A DNA stretch of 64,000 bases from Pseudacidobacterium ailaaui (GTDB lineage: Bacteria; Acidobacteriota; Terriglobia; Terriglobales; Acidobacteriaceae): contig NZ_JIAL01000001.1 of NCBI RefSeq assembly GCF_000688455.1, positions 1,581,001 to 1,645,000 of the forward strand. Direction: 5' to 3'. The position numbers and the translations under genes were made by a program. The notes under the pieces are model-generated. The model saw nothing but the letters and a program-made list of their open reading frames with translations, was not told the DNA's origin and made no database searches. Of the stretch, positions 8,668 to 17,512 are shown in pieces. Positions within the stretch are counted from its first letter, which is position 1; each line of letters starts with the position of its first letter.

Positions 8668-10053
8668 ATGACAGTGACGTTGCTGTCCGCTGTGGAGCAG
8701 CTTGCGCTGCTCCGGCAAAAAAAGATCTCTCCGCTGGAGCTGGTGGAAGAGCACATCACCCGCATCGCAAAGCTGGACCCCGTACTGAACGCGTTTGCCG
8801 ACTTTGATGCTGACAGGGTGCGGAAGCAGGCGCGTGCGGTAAAGCAGGGCGTCCTCAGTGGACTTCCTGTCACCATTAAGGCCTCCATCGAAACAGCGGG
8901 ACACCGCTGCGAGATTGGCAGCGTGCTGCTTCGGGGGCAGGTGCCGAAGCAGAGCGCTGTCGTGGTGGACCGTTTGTGCGAGGCGGGAGCCATGGTGCTG
9001 GGAACGACCAATTGTCCTGAGCTGCTGATGGCCTATGAGACAGACAATCTGCTGTATGGCAGGACAAACAATCCGTGGGACACCTCCCGCACCCCGGGCG
9101 GATCGAGCGGAGGCGAAGCGGCGGCCATTGCTGCGGGGCTTTCGGCCGCGGGGCTGGGCAGTGACAGCGGCGGATCGGTGCGGGAGCCAGCGCATTTTTC
9201 CGGAATCTGCGCGCTCAAGCCAACGCCGGGACGCATTCCCTCCGCGGGGCATCTGCCGCCATGCACGGGACCGTTTTCAAGCCTGGGGGCCATCGGACCT
9301 ATGGCGCGCACCATCGCTGATGTTCAATTGCTGTTTGATGTCCTGGCCGGACAAGACCCATGCGATCCAACGGGCGCGCCGGTGGCGCGAAAATCCGTCC
9401 CCTGGGAAGAGGCGCGAGAGCTGTCGATTGGATGGTTGGAAGAGGACGGTCTCGTTCCAGTGACGGCGGAGACGCGGCAGGCCGTGCGGGACGCCGCTAC
9501 CGCGCTCGAACGGAGGGGCTTTCGCGTGAAACCGTTCCGCCCGTCCGTGCTGGAGGCGGCGCGAAGGCTCTGGGACATCTTTTTTGTACAGTGCGGCGCC
9601 ATGTTCTATGGGCCGCTGATTGCCGGGCGCGAAAACGAACTCAGCCCGGTCTTCCAGGACTTTCTTGCTATTGCGGGATCGAGGCCGCCCCTGTCGGCTG
9701 GTTCCCTGCTTCAGGCATGGTCAGAGTGCGATGGAGTGCGCCGGCGTTTTTTGGAGGAGATGCGCGAATGTCCCCTGCTGCTTTTGCCGGTCTGCTCCAT
9801 CCCGGCCTTTCGGCATGGAGAGAGACAGTGGACGGTGGAAGGCAAACCGCTGGCCTATCTGGATGCCATGCGGTTTACGCAGTGGTTCAATCTGCTGGCA
9901 TCCCCGGCCGCGGTGGTCCCGGTGGGGCAGTCTCCGGAGGGCCTGCCCATTGGCGTCCAGATAGCGGGCCGGCCCTATGAGGACGAGCGGGTGCTGGCAG
10001 TGGCCGCCGTGCTGGACAGTGAATTTGGCTATCGGCCGCCTCCGCTAGGCTGA
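8668..10053 (+). CDS. Amidase signature-family hydrolase (GatA-like, not GatA itself)
   Basis: The 461-residue enzyme carries the full Ser-cisSer-Lys triad of the amidase signature family: Lys71 in VTIKAS, Ser146 in the GGSSGGE loop and nucleophile Ser170 in DSGGSVREPA. Length fits the family. Members hydrolyse or transfer carboxamides. There is no gatB or gatC beside it and the C-terminal half is divergent, so a stand-alone amidase is more likely than tRNA amidotransferase. AAGGAA lies just upstream of ATG 8668. There is no signal peptide, so the enzyme should be cytosolic. Its 3' end overlaps the convergent TPR-UnbV gene by 25 nt. A role in the neighbouring island (trimming or transferring an amide) is possible but is only inferred from position. 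Confidence 0.85.
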   Translation: MTVTLLSAVEQLALLRQKKISPLELVEEHITRIAKLDPVLNAFADFDADRVRKQARAVKQGVLSGLPVTIKASIETAGHRCEIGSVLLRGQVPKQSAVVVDRLCEAGAMVLGTTNCPELLMAYETDNLLYGRTNNPWDTSRTPGGSSGGEAAAIAAGLSAAGLGSDSGGSVREPAHFSGICALKPTPGRIPSAGHLPPCTGPFSSLGAIGPMARTIADVQLLFDVLAGQDPCDPTGAPVARKSVPWEEARELSIGWLEEDGLVPVTAETRQAVRDAATALERRGFRVKPFRPSVLEAARRLWDIFFVQCGAMFYGPLIAGRENELSPVFQDFLAIAGSRPPLSAGSLLQAWSECDGVRRRFLEEMRECPLLLLPVCSIPAFRHGERQWTVEGKPLAYLDAMRFTQWFNLLASPAAVVPVGQSPEGLPIGVQIAGRPYEDERVLAVAAVLDSEFGYRPPPLG

Positions 10054-13000
10054 GAGGACGCCGGCAGCATAGGTTCTGACTGCACGGGTCCGTAATGGAA
10101 CTGGTAAAGCTGCCTGCGGTCACCGGATTCAAAGCGGTTGTTCCAGTCAAGCTGATAGCGCATGGACCCGTTGTCTTCCGGATAATGCTCGCTGGAGGGA
10201 TACGGGTAGCGGCCCATACCATGGAAAGGCAGTGCGGCAACGGTGAAAGGCATGGCTTCATAGAAGTCCATGTCCTTCACGAATCCATTGGCATAGAAGA
10301 AGTAGTCACGCTTCCATCCAGGTGGAAGCGGGGGCAGGGGTGCGGTGCTGAATTCCGCATCGATGTCTTCGCCGCTGCCAAAGACGACATATTTGTCATC
10401 GATGTGCCGGAGCAGCGGTGTCACGTCCCCATAGCGGGTATAACTGCCCCGCTGCCACTGGAAAGGCCCGGTGGCGCTGATGTGGTCATAGCGGTAGGTC
10501 AGATCTCCGGGCGTGGCGCCTTCGATCTGCTGCGGATATCCACGGAAGGCGAGATGGGCCGAAGCCAGTGGCAGCTCGGTCTTGCGCACCTGAGCAGGGC
10601 CTTCCGGTCCGTTGTCCACCAGTACCTGGTCCCAGTAAATCTGGAGATTGGTCCGGATGCGGATGCGATGCACGCCTTCAGGCAGTCGATGCGTGAGGTC
10701 TACGACGATGGTGCGCGGAAGACCGGCGGGAAAGCCCATGTCATTCACAATGCGCTTCCAGCTTCCATCCGGCATCTGCGCTTCCACATAGGGGGAAACA
10801 GGCTGAAGTCCCGCCTGCCAGGCGGCATACATGGAGCTGGCGCTGAAGTACTCAATATAGCCGCGCATGAAAAGTCGCAGAGGGTTGCGCACAGACCAGT
10901 CGCCCAGGTCCAGGGTGAGGGTATGCAGGTTGGCGTATCCGGCGTACTGAAGATTGGTGAAGTCCCGCACGTACTGATGATCGGCGCGACTCAAGAGAGA
11001 GAGGACGTCGCGTCCCTGATCGTCCCATGCTCCGGCCAGCTGATGTGTCTGCGGGCTGGCAAGGACGGGCCTTCCGGAGGCAAAGGGAGGATCATTGAGA
11101 AAGCGCTCATCGGGATAGACTTCCGTATTCGCCGGGTGGTCGATGGCGACGAGGCGCAGCTGGTCAATGTAGTTGATCTCCTCCATCGGCTCGCCAAAGC
11201 GGAGGCTGAGGAAGCCGTTGCGGGGCCTGAGCTGGGAGCCATCGACTTTGACCCACTCATCGGGGTCCGGGTGGTTCGTCGAGGTCGGGGAGGTCCAGTG
11301 TCCGATGACAGCAGCACCGATGACGTCGGTGACAAATTCATATCCGCTGCCGTTCCAGGCAAAGAGCACCGGGCAGGAGCTGCCGCGGCGGTCCAGTTCT
11401 TCGAGGACCTGCGGTTTGTTTGCGGCCACATCCAGCTCGTCCTGCGGAACTCCAGTGGGCCAGAGCAGGCGCACGACATCGGCTTCGGTTGCCTGCCCAA
11501 GTCCGGCAAGGACCTCCAGCGGTCCCTGGCCCAGATAGCCGCTGCCCCCGGCAACTTCAAATTTCTGCACCTGTCCGTTGGCAAAGACCTCGACTTTGGT
11601 CCCGATGGCGGACTTGTTGTCATTCAGGCCGGCAAGCACGATGCGCAGAGAATGATTGCGGTTACCGCCATCATTGTGCAGCACCAGTGGCGGGGCGTTC
11701 CACTGCGTCACGATGAGGTCGGCGGCACCGTCGCCGTCCACGTCGGCAGCAATCAGAGAGCGGGGGTTGGAAAGCCTGATTTTGTCCGCACCCACAGCAG
11801 CGGTCACGTCCTCAAAGCCCTGGGGACCGCGGTTCCGCCAGACGCGCAGGGCCGGGCCCCCGGAGGTCTGGACGATGGCGGCCAGATCAAGCCAGCCATC
11901 GTTGTCGATGTCCAGTGCCGTAATTCCCCAGGCCGCGGAGATGCCATCGGCGGGCAGGGGGACGCGCTCAAACTGCTTGCCCTTCACGTTTTTCCAGAGG
12001 CTTACGCCGGGTGTTCCGGAGTGTGTGAGCGCGACGTCCATCCATCCATCTTTGTTGAAGTCGAAGACATACAGACCGCGCGTGGCCGGGAGCGGGTCGG
12101 GATATAACGGGACGGCCCGGAAAGCACCTTCGCGCTGGTTCTCATAGAGGACCGGGGCGGGAGCTGTTCCGGTGACGAGAAGGTCTACGGCGCGGTCATT
12201 ATTGATGTCCGAAAGCATGGCGGACGTCGTATCTTGTGTCCCTGCCAGGCCCGTGGGGCCGGTCCACTCCGTAAAAGTGGAGTTGCCGTTATTGCGCCAG
12301 AGCACATTCGGGCCCTTTCCCTCAGAGAGCGCAGTTCCGGTGATGAAGAGATCGAGGTCACCGTCATGGTCGAAATCCACAAAAGTGAGGCCGGCGGGGT
12401 GATTGAGCTGGGAGATGCCTACAGAAGAAGTAACGTCAGAGAATTTTCCATGGCCCAGATTGTGGAACAGGACCACGCGATCGCTCAGGGCCACGGCCAG
12501 GTCTGGCAGCTTGTCGTTGTCGTAATCTCCGACGGCGCAGGCAATGCCGTGTCCGGAAAGCGCAAGGCCGGCCTGTTCTGCGGGAAATTCCGTCAGCGGA
12601 CCGCTGGGCGAGGGGCGGTAGATGTGCAGGGCGTGGTCTCCGTCGGCCATTGCGACGATGTCTTTTTCTCCCTTGCCGAAGAGGTCAAGCACGCAGGAGC
12701 CGCCCACAGGGCCGTTGGGCGGAGCAGGAGCAGCCGAAGGTGCTTCCTGCTGGGCCACAAAGCGGACGGGAATCATCGGGGCCGCCGCCCGCTCCGGGGC
12801 GAGCATGTCCAGGGCGGTGGCATAGTGGCCCTGTTCTCCGTAGGTGACGGTAAAGGGTGTGCCGATCTTCGTCTGCGTGATGGTCTGGAACCGCTTCAGG
12901 TGCTGCCGCGCTTCGGCAACACGGCCGGAGCGCTGCAGGGCGCTGGCAAGTCCAAACTGGGCGGAAGCGTGAAGCGGGTTCAGTTTCAGAGCAGACTCAA

Positions 13001-13511
13001 ACTGTTGAATGGCGCTGGGATAGTCTCTTAAGTTCAGATAGACCGAGCCAAGATAGTAGTGGCTATCGGCATCGTCAGGGTCAAGCTGGATGGCGTGCTG
13101 GAAGTCCTTGACGGCCTGTGCCGGGTTGTCGCCGGTCATATGCGTCAGCCCGAGACTGTACCAGATGTGGACGTTGTCGGGGTCCAGAGAGGCGGCCTTG
13201 AGGAAGGCCGCTTCGGCCTCCGGGAGCTTGCGCAGATAGAGCAGGGCGATCCCCTGGTTGATGATGGGTACGGGAGAGGCGGGGTCCAGCTTATGGGCCT
13301 CTGTGAATTTGTCCAGAGCTTTTTCCAGAAGCTGCTGGTTCATGAGGGCAACACCAGCATTATTGATTTTTGCCGCAGCCAGGGTGTTCTGGCTGGACGC
13401 CTGGGTCTGGGCGCGTCCTGCCCCTTGTGCACAACATGCCAGCAGGGTCAATAAAATCAAGAGGAAGGAAAAAGGCATCTGGGAAAAAGGCGTTCTACTA
13501 TATCTGGACAT
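10029..13511 (-). CDS. Secreted TPR - FG-GAP - ASPIC/UnbV protein with a long unnamed C-terminal region
   Basis: This is a 1160-residue protein. The N-terminus has a hydrophobic export segment ending LLTLLACC, which could be a lipobox or a Sec signal. TPR repeats cover about residues 40-220. FG-GAP/VCBS-type repeats with D-x-N-x-D-G calcium-loop motifs (DYDNDKLPDL, DFDHDGDLDL, DFNKDGWMDV, DIDNDGWLDL) run from about 270 to 600. An ASPIC/UnbV-like segment near 610-690 includes GTKVEVFANGQ and WPTG. The last 430 residues, starting at SCPVLFAWNG, resemble the end of the protein at 22000-25512. It should form a periplasmic or surface propeller with a TPR docking arm. It is transcribed away from the asparagine-synthetase-like gene. 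ATG 13478 is an alternative start. Confidence 0.85.
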   Translation of the reverse strand: MSRYSRTPFSQMPFSFLLILLTLLACCAQGAGRAQTQASSQNTLAAAKINNAGVALMNQQLLEKALDKFTEAHKLDPASPVPIINQGIALLYLRKLPEAEAAFLKAASLDPDNVHIWYSLGLTHMTGDNPAQAVKDFQHAIQLDPDDADSHYYLGSVYLNLRDYPSAIQQFESALKLNPLHASAQFGLASALQRSGRVAEARQHLKRFQTITQTKIGTPFTVTYGEQGHYATALDMLAPERAAAPMIPVRFVAQQEAPSAAPAPPNGPVGGSCVLDLFGKGEKDIVAMADGDHALHIYRPSPSGPLTEFPAEQAGLALSGHGIACAVGDYDNDKLPDLAVALSDRVVLFHNLGHGKFSDVTSSVGISQLNHPAGLTFVDFDHDGDLDLFITGTALSEGKGPNVLWRNNGNSTFTEWTGPTGLAGTQDTTSAMLSDINNDRAVDLLVTGTAPAPVLYENQREGAFRAVPLYPDPLPATRGLYVFDFNKDGWMDVALTHSGTPGVSLWKNVKGKQFERVPLPADGISAAWGITALDIDNDGWLDLAAIVQTSGGPALRVWRNRGPQGFEDVTAAVGADKIRLSNPRSLIAADVDGDGAADLIVTQWNAPPLVLHNDGGNRNHSLRIVLAGLNDNKSAIGTKVEVFANGQVQKFEVAGGSGYLGQGPLEVLAGLGQATEADVVRLLWPTGVPQDELDVAANKPQVLEELDRRGSSCPVLFAWNGSGYEFVTDVIGAAVIGHWTSPTSTNHPDPDEWVKVDGSQLRPRNGFLSLRFGEPMEEINYIDQLRLVAIDHPANTEVYPDERFLNDPPFASGRPVLASPQTHQLAGAWDDQGRDVLSLLSRADHQYVRDFTNLQYAGYANLHTLTLDLGDWSVRNPLRLFMRGYIEYFSASSMYAAWQAGLQPVSPYVEAQMPDGSWKRIVNDMGFPAGLPRTIVVDLTHRLPEGVHRIRIRTNLQIYWDQVLVDNGPEGPAQVRKTELPLASAHLAFRGYPQQIEGATPGDLTYRYDHISATGPFQWQRGSYTRYGDVTPLLRHIDDKYVVFGSGEDIDAEFSTAPLPPLPPGWKRDYFFYANGFVKDMDFYEAMPFTVAALPFHGMGRYPYPSSEHYPEDNGSMRYQLDWNNRFESGDRRQLYQFHYGPVQSEPMLPASSQPSGGGR

Positions 13512-13585
13512 GAGTCAAGGCGGAATGGATGGGCATCGCCGCGTTCGATTATACTTGACAGGAACGTGAACAGAGGACCGGATGC

Positions 13586-14977
13586 GTGAGAGTGGTTTCT
13601 TCCACCTCAAAACGGCCACTCAGCATGGAAACCAGAGCATCCAGCAAAGAGGCGCCAGTGCAGCAGTACGTCGAACGGGTCATTGATCTCATCGAGCCGG
13701 AAAGCAATCACATCTACAATCTGTCTGCTGAAGAAGCCAGACGCCTTCTGCTTGAGGGGCCGCCCGAGGCCGTCCGCAATATCCACGGGTCGTTTGCCCT
13801 GATTGCCCGGGCGGGCAAGACGGTGAAGATGGCGCGCTCTCTGGACCGCCCGATGCGCTACTTCCTGGCCAAGCACCACGACGGCCCGATCCTGGTGGTG
13901 GCGGCGCGCATGGACACGATCTACCAGTGGCTGCAAAAAGAGGGACTCGACCAGCAATTTCATCCCAGCTACACGCGTATGGTCCCGGCACATTATGTCG
14001 TGGAGATCCAGCTTGTCGGCTGCCCGGACCCAGACCCGGTGTATACCCGCTTCTTTACCCCACAGCAGGGGGCCCTGCCGCCAGATGTAGACCGGATTGG
14101 AGAGTTGTATCTCTCTGCGCTGGCCCAGGAGATCGCGCAGTGGCTGGACCGTGTGCCGGCACAGGAGCCGGTGGGTGTATGCTTTTCCGGCGGCATTGAC
14201 AGCGGCAGCGTCTTTCTCACGGCATACCATGTGATGCGGAAGCGCGGCATGAACCTGGCCCGTCTGAAGGCCTTCGTGCTGGACCTGGGAGGCGGGCCGG
14301 ACCTGCAGCAGGCGCGCGCCTTCTTGGACGCCCTTGATCTGGGGCTGTTTCTGGAGCCGGTGGAGGCCGACGCTTCGTCGCTCGATGTGCGGGAGACGAT
14401 CCGGATTGTAGAGGACTATAAGCCGCTGGACATCGAATCAGCCACGATGGCAATCGCACTTTTTCGCGGCATCCGCCAGAGGTATCCGGAGTGGCGCTAC
14501 ATGCTGGACGGCGATGGCGGGGACGAAAACCTGAAGGACTATCCCATTGAAGAAAACCCGGAGCTGACCATTCGCAGCGTTGTGAACAACATGATGCTGT
14601 ACCAGGAGGGGTGGGGCGTCGGGAAAATCAAGCATTCGCTCACGTACAGCGGAGGGCTGAGCCGTTCCTATACCAGAAGCTACGCTCCGGCACGGCATTT
14701 CGGCTTCCACAGCTTCAGCCCCTATACGCGGCCCGATGTGGTGGCCATTGCCGAGGCCATTCCGTTTGTCCAGTTGACGGACTACAGCGTGGAGCGTCTC
14801 TACGAGCTGAAAGGCGAAATTGTTTCCCGCGGCATCGAGAAGCTCACCGGAATGAAGATGCCGGTGTTTCCGAAGCGGCGTTTCCAGCACGGAGCTTTGC
14901 CAGCCGAAGCCTTGCGCCAGAAGCTGCCCTTCCGCGAGGCAGAATACCGGCGGCAGTTTCTCTCGCTCTATCAGTAA
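13586..14977 (+). CDS. Asparagine-synthetase-like amide ligase lacking the glutaminase cysteine
   Basis: The 463-residue protein has the ATP-pyrophosphatase P-loop SGGIDS at 201-206, a second DGDGGDE motif of the Asn-synthase domain, and a C-terminal PVFPKRRFQHG block. The N-terminal part (GSFALIARAG, then LDRPMRYFLA) is a reduced Ntn-glutaminase remnant; no Met-Cys start is present, so glutamine hydrolysis is not expected. Relatives include AsnB, beta-lactam synthetase and lasso-peptide cyclase, all of which activate a carboxylate with ATP and form an amide. GTG 13586 is chosen because GAGGA lies 8 nt upstream; ATG 13582 is out of frame. It is the first gene of a plus-strand trio. The substrate is unknown. 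Confidence 0.85.
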   Translation: MRVVSSTSKRPLSMETRASSKEAPVQQYVERVIDLIEPESNHIYNLSAEEARRLLLEGPPEAVRNIHGSFALIARAGKTVKMARSLDRPMRYFLAKHHDGPILVVAARMDTIYQWLQKEGLDQQFHPSYTRMVPAHYVVEIQLVGCPDPDPVYTRFFTPQQGALPPDVDRIGELYLSALAQEIAQWLDRVPAQEPVGVCFSGGIDSGSVFLTAYHVMRKRGMNLARLKAFVLDLGGGPDLQQARAFLDALDLGLFLEPVEADASSLDVRETIRIVEDYKPLDIESATMAIALFRGIRQRYPEWRYMLDGDGGDENLKDYPIEENPELTIRSVVNNMMLYQEGWGVGKIKHSLTYSGGLSRSYTRSYAPARHFGFHSFSPYTRPDVVAIAEAIPFVQLTDYSVERLYELKGEIVSRGIEKLTGMKMPVFPKRRFQHGALPAEALRQKLPFREAEYRRQFLSLYQ

Positions 14978-14981
14978 GCCA

Positions 14982-15953
14982 ATGACCGAAAGGCCAGGGT
15001 ATCCGGAGCGGCCTGCGGAGCGGGACCGCTGGGTGGTTTCGCTGCGTCCCGAACGGCCGCATCTTGACCCAGAGAGGCCCTATGCATCTCTGGTGGAAGA
15101 GGAGTGTTCCGCCTCTGGCGCCGTTGTACCGGTCGCGACCATCTTCCTGACCAACCGTGAATGTCCCTGGCGTTGCGTGATGTGCGACCTGTGGCGAAAC
15201 ACTCTAGCGGAGACGCTCCCGGTCGGATCCATTCCCCGGCAGATGGATTTTGCCCTTTCGCAGTTGCCGCCCGCCAAGCAGATCAAGCTATACAACAGCG
15301 GAAGCTTTTTTGATCCCCGCGCCATTCCTCCGCAGGACCATCCGGCGATTGCCGAACGCGCGCGCCAGTTTGAGAGGACGATCGTCGAGTGTCATCCGGC
15401 GCTGGTGGGCGAGGCGAGTGTGCGCTTCCAGCAGATGCTGGGCAGGCCGCTGGAAGTGGCGATGGGGCTGGAGACGGCCCATCCCGAGGTGCTGGAACGG
15501 CTGAACAAGCGTATGACTCTGGGCCAGTTCTCTGCGGCTGCGGAATTTCTGCATACGCATGGGATCGCCCTTCGGGTCTTTGTTCTGGTACAGCCGCCCT
15601 TTCTGCGGCCGGAAGAGGCCCTCCTATGGGCTGGACGCTCGGTGGAGTTCGCCTTTGACTGCGGCGCCACGGCAGTCACGCTGATTCCCACACGTGCGGG
15701 CAACGGCGCGATGGAAAAACTGGCGGTGATGGGGGAATTTACACCGCCATCTCTTGCGGTGCTGGAGCAGGCCTCTCTCCAGGCACTTGCGATGCGACGG
15801 GGGCGTGTCTTCGTGGACCTGTGGGACATCGAGAAGCGGGCCGACTTGTGTGTGCATTGTCTGGATCGCCGCATCGAACGGTTGCACCGGCAGAACCTGA
15901 CCCAGCAGGCGGCGCCCTCTGTTTTCTGCGACAACTGCGGAGGAACGAGTTGA
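14982..15953 (+). CDS. Radical SAM protein of the COG1244 type
   Basis: The 323-residue protein has a radical SAM cluster motif spaced CX3CX2C (Cys61, Cys65, Cys68 in ECPWRCVMCDLW). This and YNSGSFFDPRAIP are the hallmark of COG1244-type radical SAM proteins, whose best-known relatives act with archaeosine tRNA modification in archaea. A GLETAHPEVLERLNK segment fits the SAM-barrel. The C-terminus carries two further CxxC pairs (Cys290/Cys293 and Cys316/Cys319), suited to a zinc or auxiliary Fe-S site. It starts 4 nt after the ligase stop, and its stop overlaps the start of the flavoprotein, so the three are co-expressed. The fold is clear; the reaction is unknown. Archaeosine synthesis would be unexpected in a bacterium. 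Confidence 0.87.
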   Translation: MTERPGYPERPAERDRWVVSLRPERPHLDPERPYASLVEEECSASGAVVPVATIFLTNRECPWRCVMCDLWRNTLAETLPVGSIPRQMDFALSQLPPAKQIKLYNSGSFFDPRAIPPQDHPAIAERARQFERTIVECHPALVGEASVRFQQMLGRPLEVAMGLETAHPEVLERLNKRMTLGQFSAAAEFLHTHGIALRVFVLVQPPFLRPEEALLWAGRSVEFAFDCGATAVTLIPTRAGNGAMEKLAVMGEFTPPSLAVLEQASLQALAMRRGRVFVDLWDIEKRADLCVHCLDRRIERLHRQNLTQQAAPSVFCDNCGGTS

Positions 15954-17512
15954 GGAAGAGATTTGACCTGGCCATCGTTGGCTCAGGCTTCGCTGGATCT
16001 CTGACGGCCATGATCGCGCGGCGCCTGGGAAGGTCTGTCATTCTGCTGGAGCGGGGAAAGCATCCGCGTTTCGCGATTGGGGAATCGTCCACACCGCTCG
16101 CCAATCTTCTGTTGGAAGAGATCGCGGAGCGCTATGATCTGCCGGCCATCAGGCCGCTGAGTAAGTGGGGTACCTGGCAGCAGGCTTGCCCGGAGCTTCC
16201 CTGCGGGCTGAAGCGCGGCTTTACGTTCTATCATCATGTTCTCGGACAACCGGATGCACCGGACCCGGAGCACAAACGGCAACTGCTGGTGGCCGCCAGC
16301 CCGCATGACCGGATTGCGGACACGCACTGGTATCGCGCGGACTTTGACGATTTTCTGCTGCGGCAGGCGCAGAAGCTCGGCGCGGAATACCTCGATGAAA
16401 CCGTGATGCAGTCGGTGGTCCTGCTTCCGGACGCAGTTGAGCTGAATGGTGCGCGGCACGGCCATTCTGTCAGCATTGAGGCAGAATTTCTGGTGGACGC
16501 GAGCGGTCCGCGCGGCTTTCTGCACAGGATGCTCGGGCTGCCCGAGGAGCGGTTTCCGGATTATCCTGCGACGCAGGCGCTGTACAGCCACTTCTCCGGC
16601 GTGAAAAGACGCGACGCCATTGCGCCGGAGAAGGAAACGCCGCCGTATCCGGTGGAGGATGCGGCCGTGCACCACATCTTTTCCGGCGGCTGGGTCTGGA
16701 TGCTGCGGTTTAACAATGGTCGCGTGAGCGCCGGGGTCGCGGCCACAGAGAAGCTGGCCGCGGAGTTACAACTGCATCAGGGTGAAGCGGCATGGCATCG
16801 TTTGCTTGAAAGACTACCTTCACTCCAGGAGCAGTTTGCCGCTGCGCGCTGTGAAGAGACCTTTTATTACACGCCGCGGCTGGCCTTTCTTTCCGGCGTG
16901 ATGCATGGGGAAAGATGGGCGATGCTGCCCTCGGCAGCGGGCTTCGTCGATCCGCTCCTGTCTACCGGATTTCCGCTGACGCTGCTGGGCGTACTGCGGC
17001 TGGCAGAGATTTTCGCGGAATGCAGCAGGACCTCCTCAGCACGCCAGGCCATGTTGCAGGACTATGCGGGAAGGACCTATGCCGAACTCCATGCCACAGC
17101 GCGCCTGATTGCCGCGCTCTATGCGAATATGGATTGCTTCGAGGTCTTTTCTGCACTGAGCCTGCTGTATTTTGCGGCTGCAAGCTATTCAGAGACGGCG
17201 CGACGGTTGCAAAAGCCGGAGCTGGCGCAGTCGTTTCTCCTCTACGACCGGCCCGATTTTGGTCCGAAATGCGAGGAAATTCTCAAGCGTGCGCGGGGGC
17301 CGGCCTCCGAGGAAGAAAAGGCCGCTCTGGTGCAGGATGTGCTCCGGGCCATCGAACCGCTGGATGTGGCCGGACTTTGCCGCACTGACCGGAGAAACTG
17401 GTATCCGGTAGAGGCCGAGGACCTCCTGCGGGCCGCGAGCAAAGTAGAGGCCAGCAAGGACGAGATTGTTGCGCTGCTGCGCCGGTCAGGTTTCGAAGCC
17501 CTGCCTCTTTAA
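15950..17512 (+). CDS. FAD-dependent oxidoreductase related to flavin-dependent halogenases
   Basis: Start TTG 15950 overlaps the radical SAM stop (TTGA) and has GGAGGA 5 nt upstream; a longer frame from 15821 is the same frame read back inside the previous gene. The product has 520 residues. The FAD-binding GSGFAGS is at 11-17, ILLERG at 31-36 and GESSTP at 44-49, as in the halogenase/geranylgeranyl-reductase superfamily. Lys72 (LSKWGTW) lies about where halogenases keep their catalytic lysine. The halogenase WxWxIP motif is replaced by WVWMLRF, so halogenation is not assured. The 3' end overlaps the convergent UnbV gene by 4 nt. It probably oxidises or halogenates whatever the two preceding enzymes make. 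Confidence 0.82.
   Translation: MRKRFDLAIVGSGFAGSLTAMIARRLGRSVILLERGKHPRFAIGESSTPLANLLLEEIAERYDLPAIRPLSKWGTWQQACPELPCGLKRGFTFYHHVLGQPDAPDPEHKRQLLVAASPHDRIADTHWYRADFDDFLLRQAQKLGAEYLDETVMQSVVLLPDAVELNGARHGHSVSIEAEFLVDASGPRGFLHRMLGLPEERFPDYPATQALYSHFSGVKRRDAIAPEKETPPYPVEDAAVHHIFSGGWVWMLRFNNGRVSAGVAATEKLAAELQLHQGEAAWHRLLERLPSLQEQFAAARCEETFYYTPRLAFLSGVMHGERWAMLPSAAGFVDPLLSTGFPLTLLGVLRLAEIFAECSRTSSARQAMLQDYAGRTYAELHATARLIAALYANMDCFEVFSALSLLYFAAASYSETARRLQKPELAQSFLLYDRPDFGPKCEEILKRARGPASEEEKAALVQDVLRAIEPLDVAGLCRTDRRNWYPVEAEDLLRAASKVEASKDEIVALLRRSGFEALPL

Noticed and set aside
10095-12107. A 670-codon plus-strand frame lying antisense to the TPR-UnbV gene
   Set aside because: It mirrors the repeats of the real gene, has no domain logic of its own, and the minus strand encodes clear FG-GAP/UnbV motifs over the same bases.
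13582-13686. A 34-codon frame starting at ATG 13582, considered as a RiPP precursor for the ligase/radical SAM unit
   Set aside because: It overlaps the start of the ligase in another frame. The ribosome binding site spacing (4 nt) fits it worse than the ligase GTG (8 nt), and it has no leader/core character such as a Cys, Gly or repeat-rich core.
15821-15949. N-terminal extension of the flavoprotein upstream of TTG 15950
   Set aside because: This part lies wholly inside the radical SAM gene, has a composition unlike the family, and the FAD motif begins properly after TTG 15950, which has its own GGAGGA.
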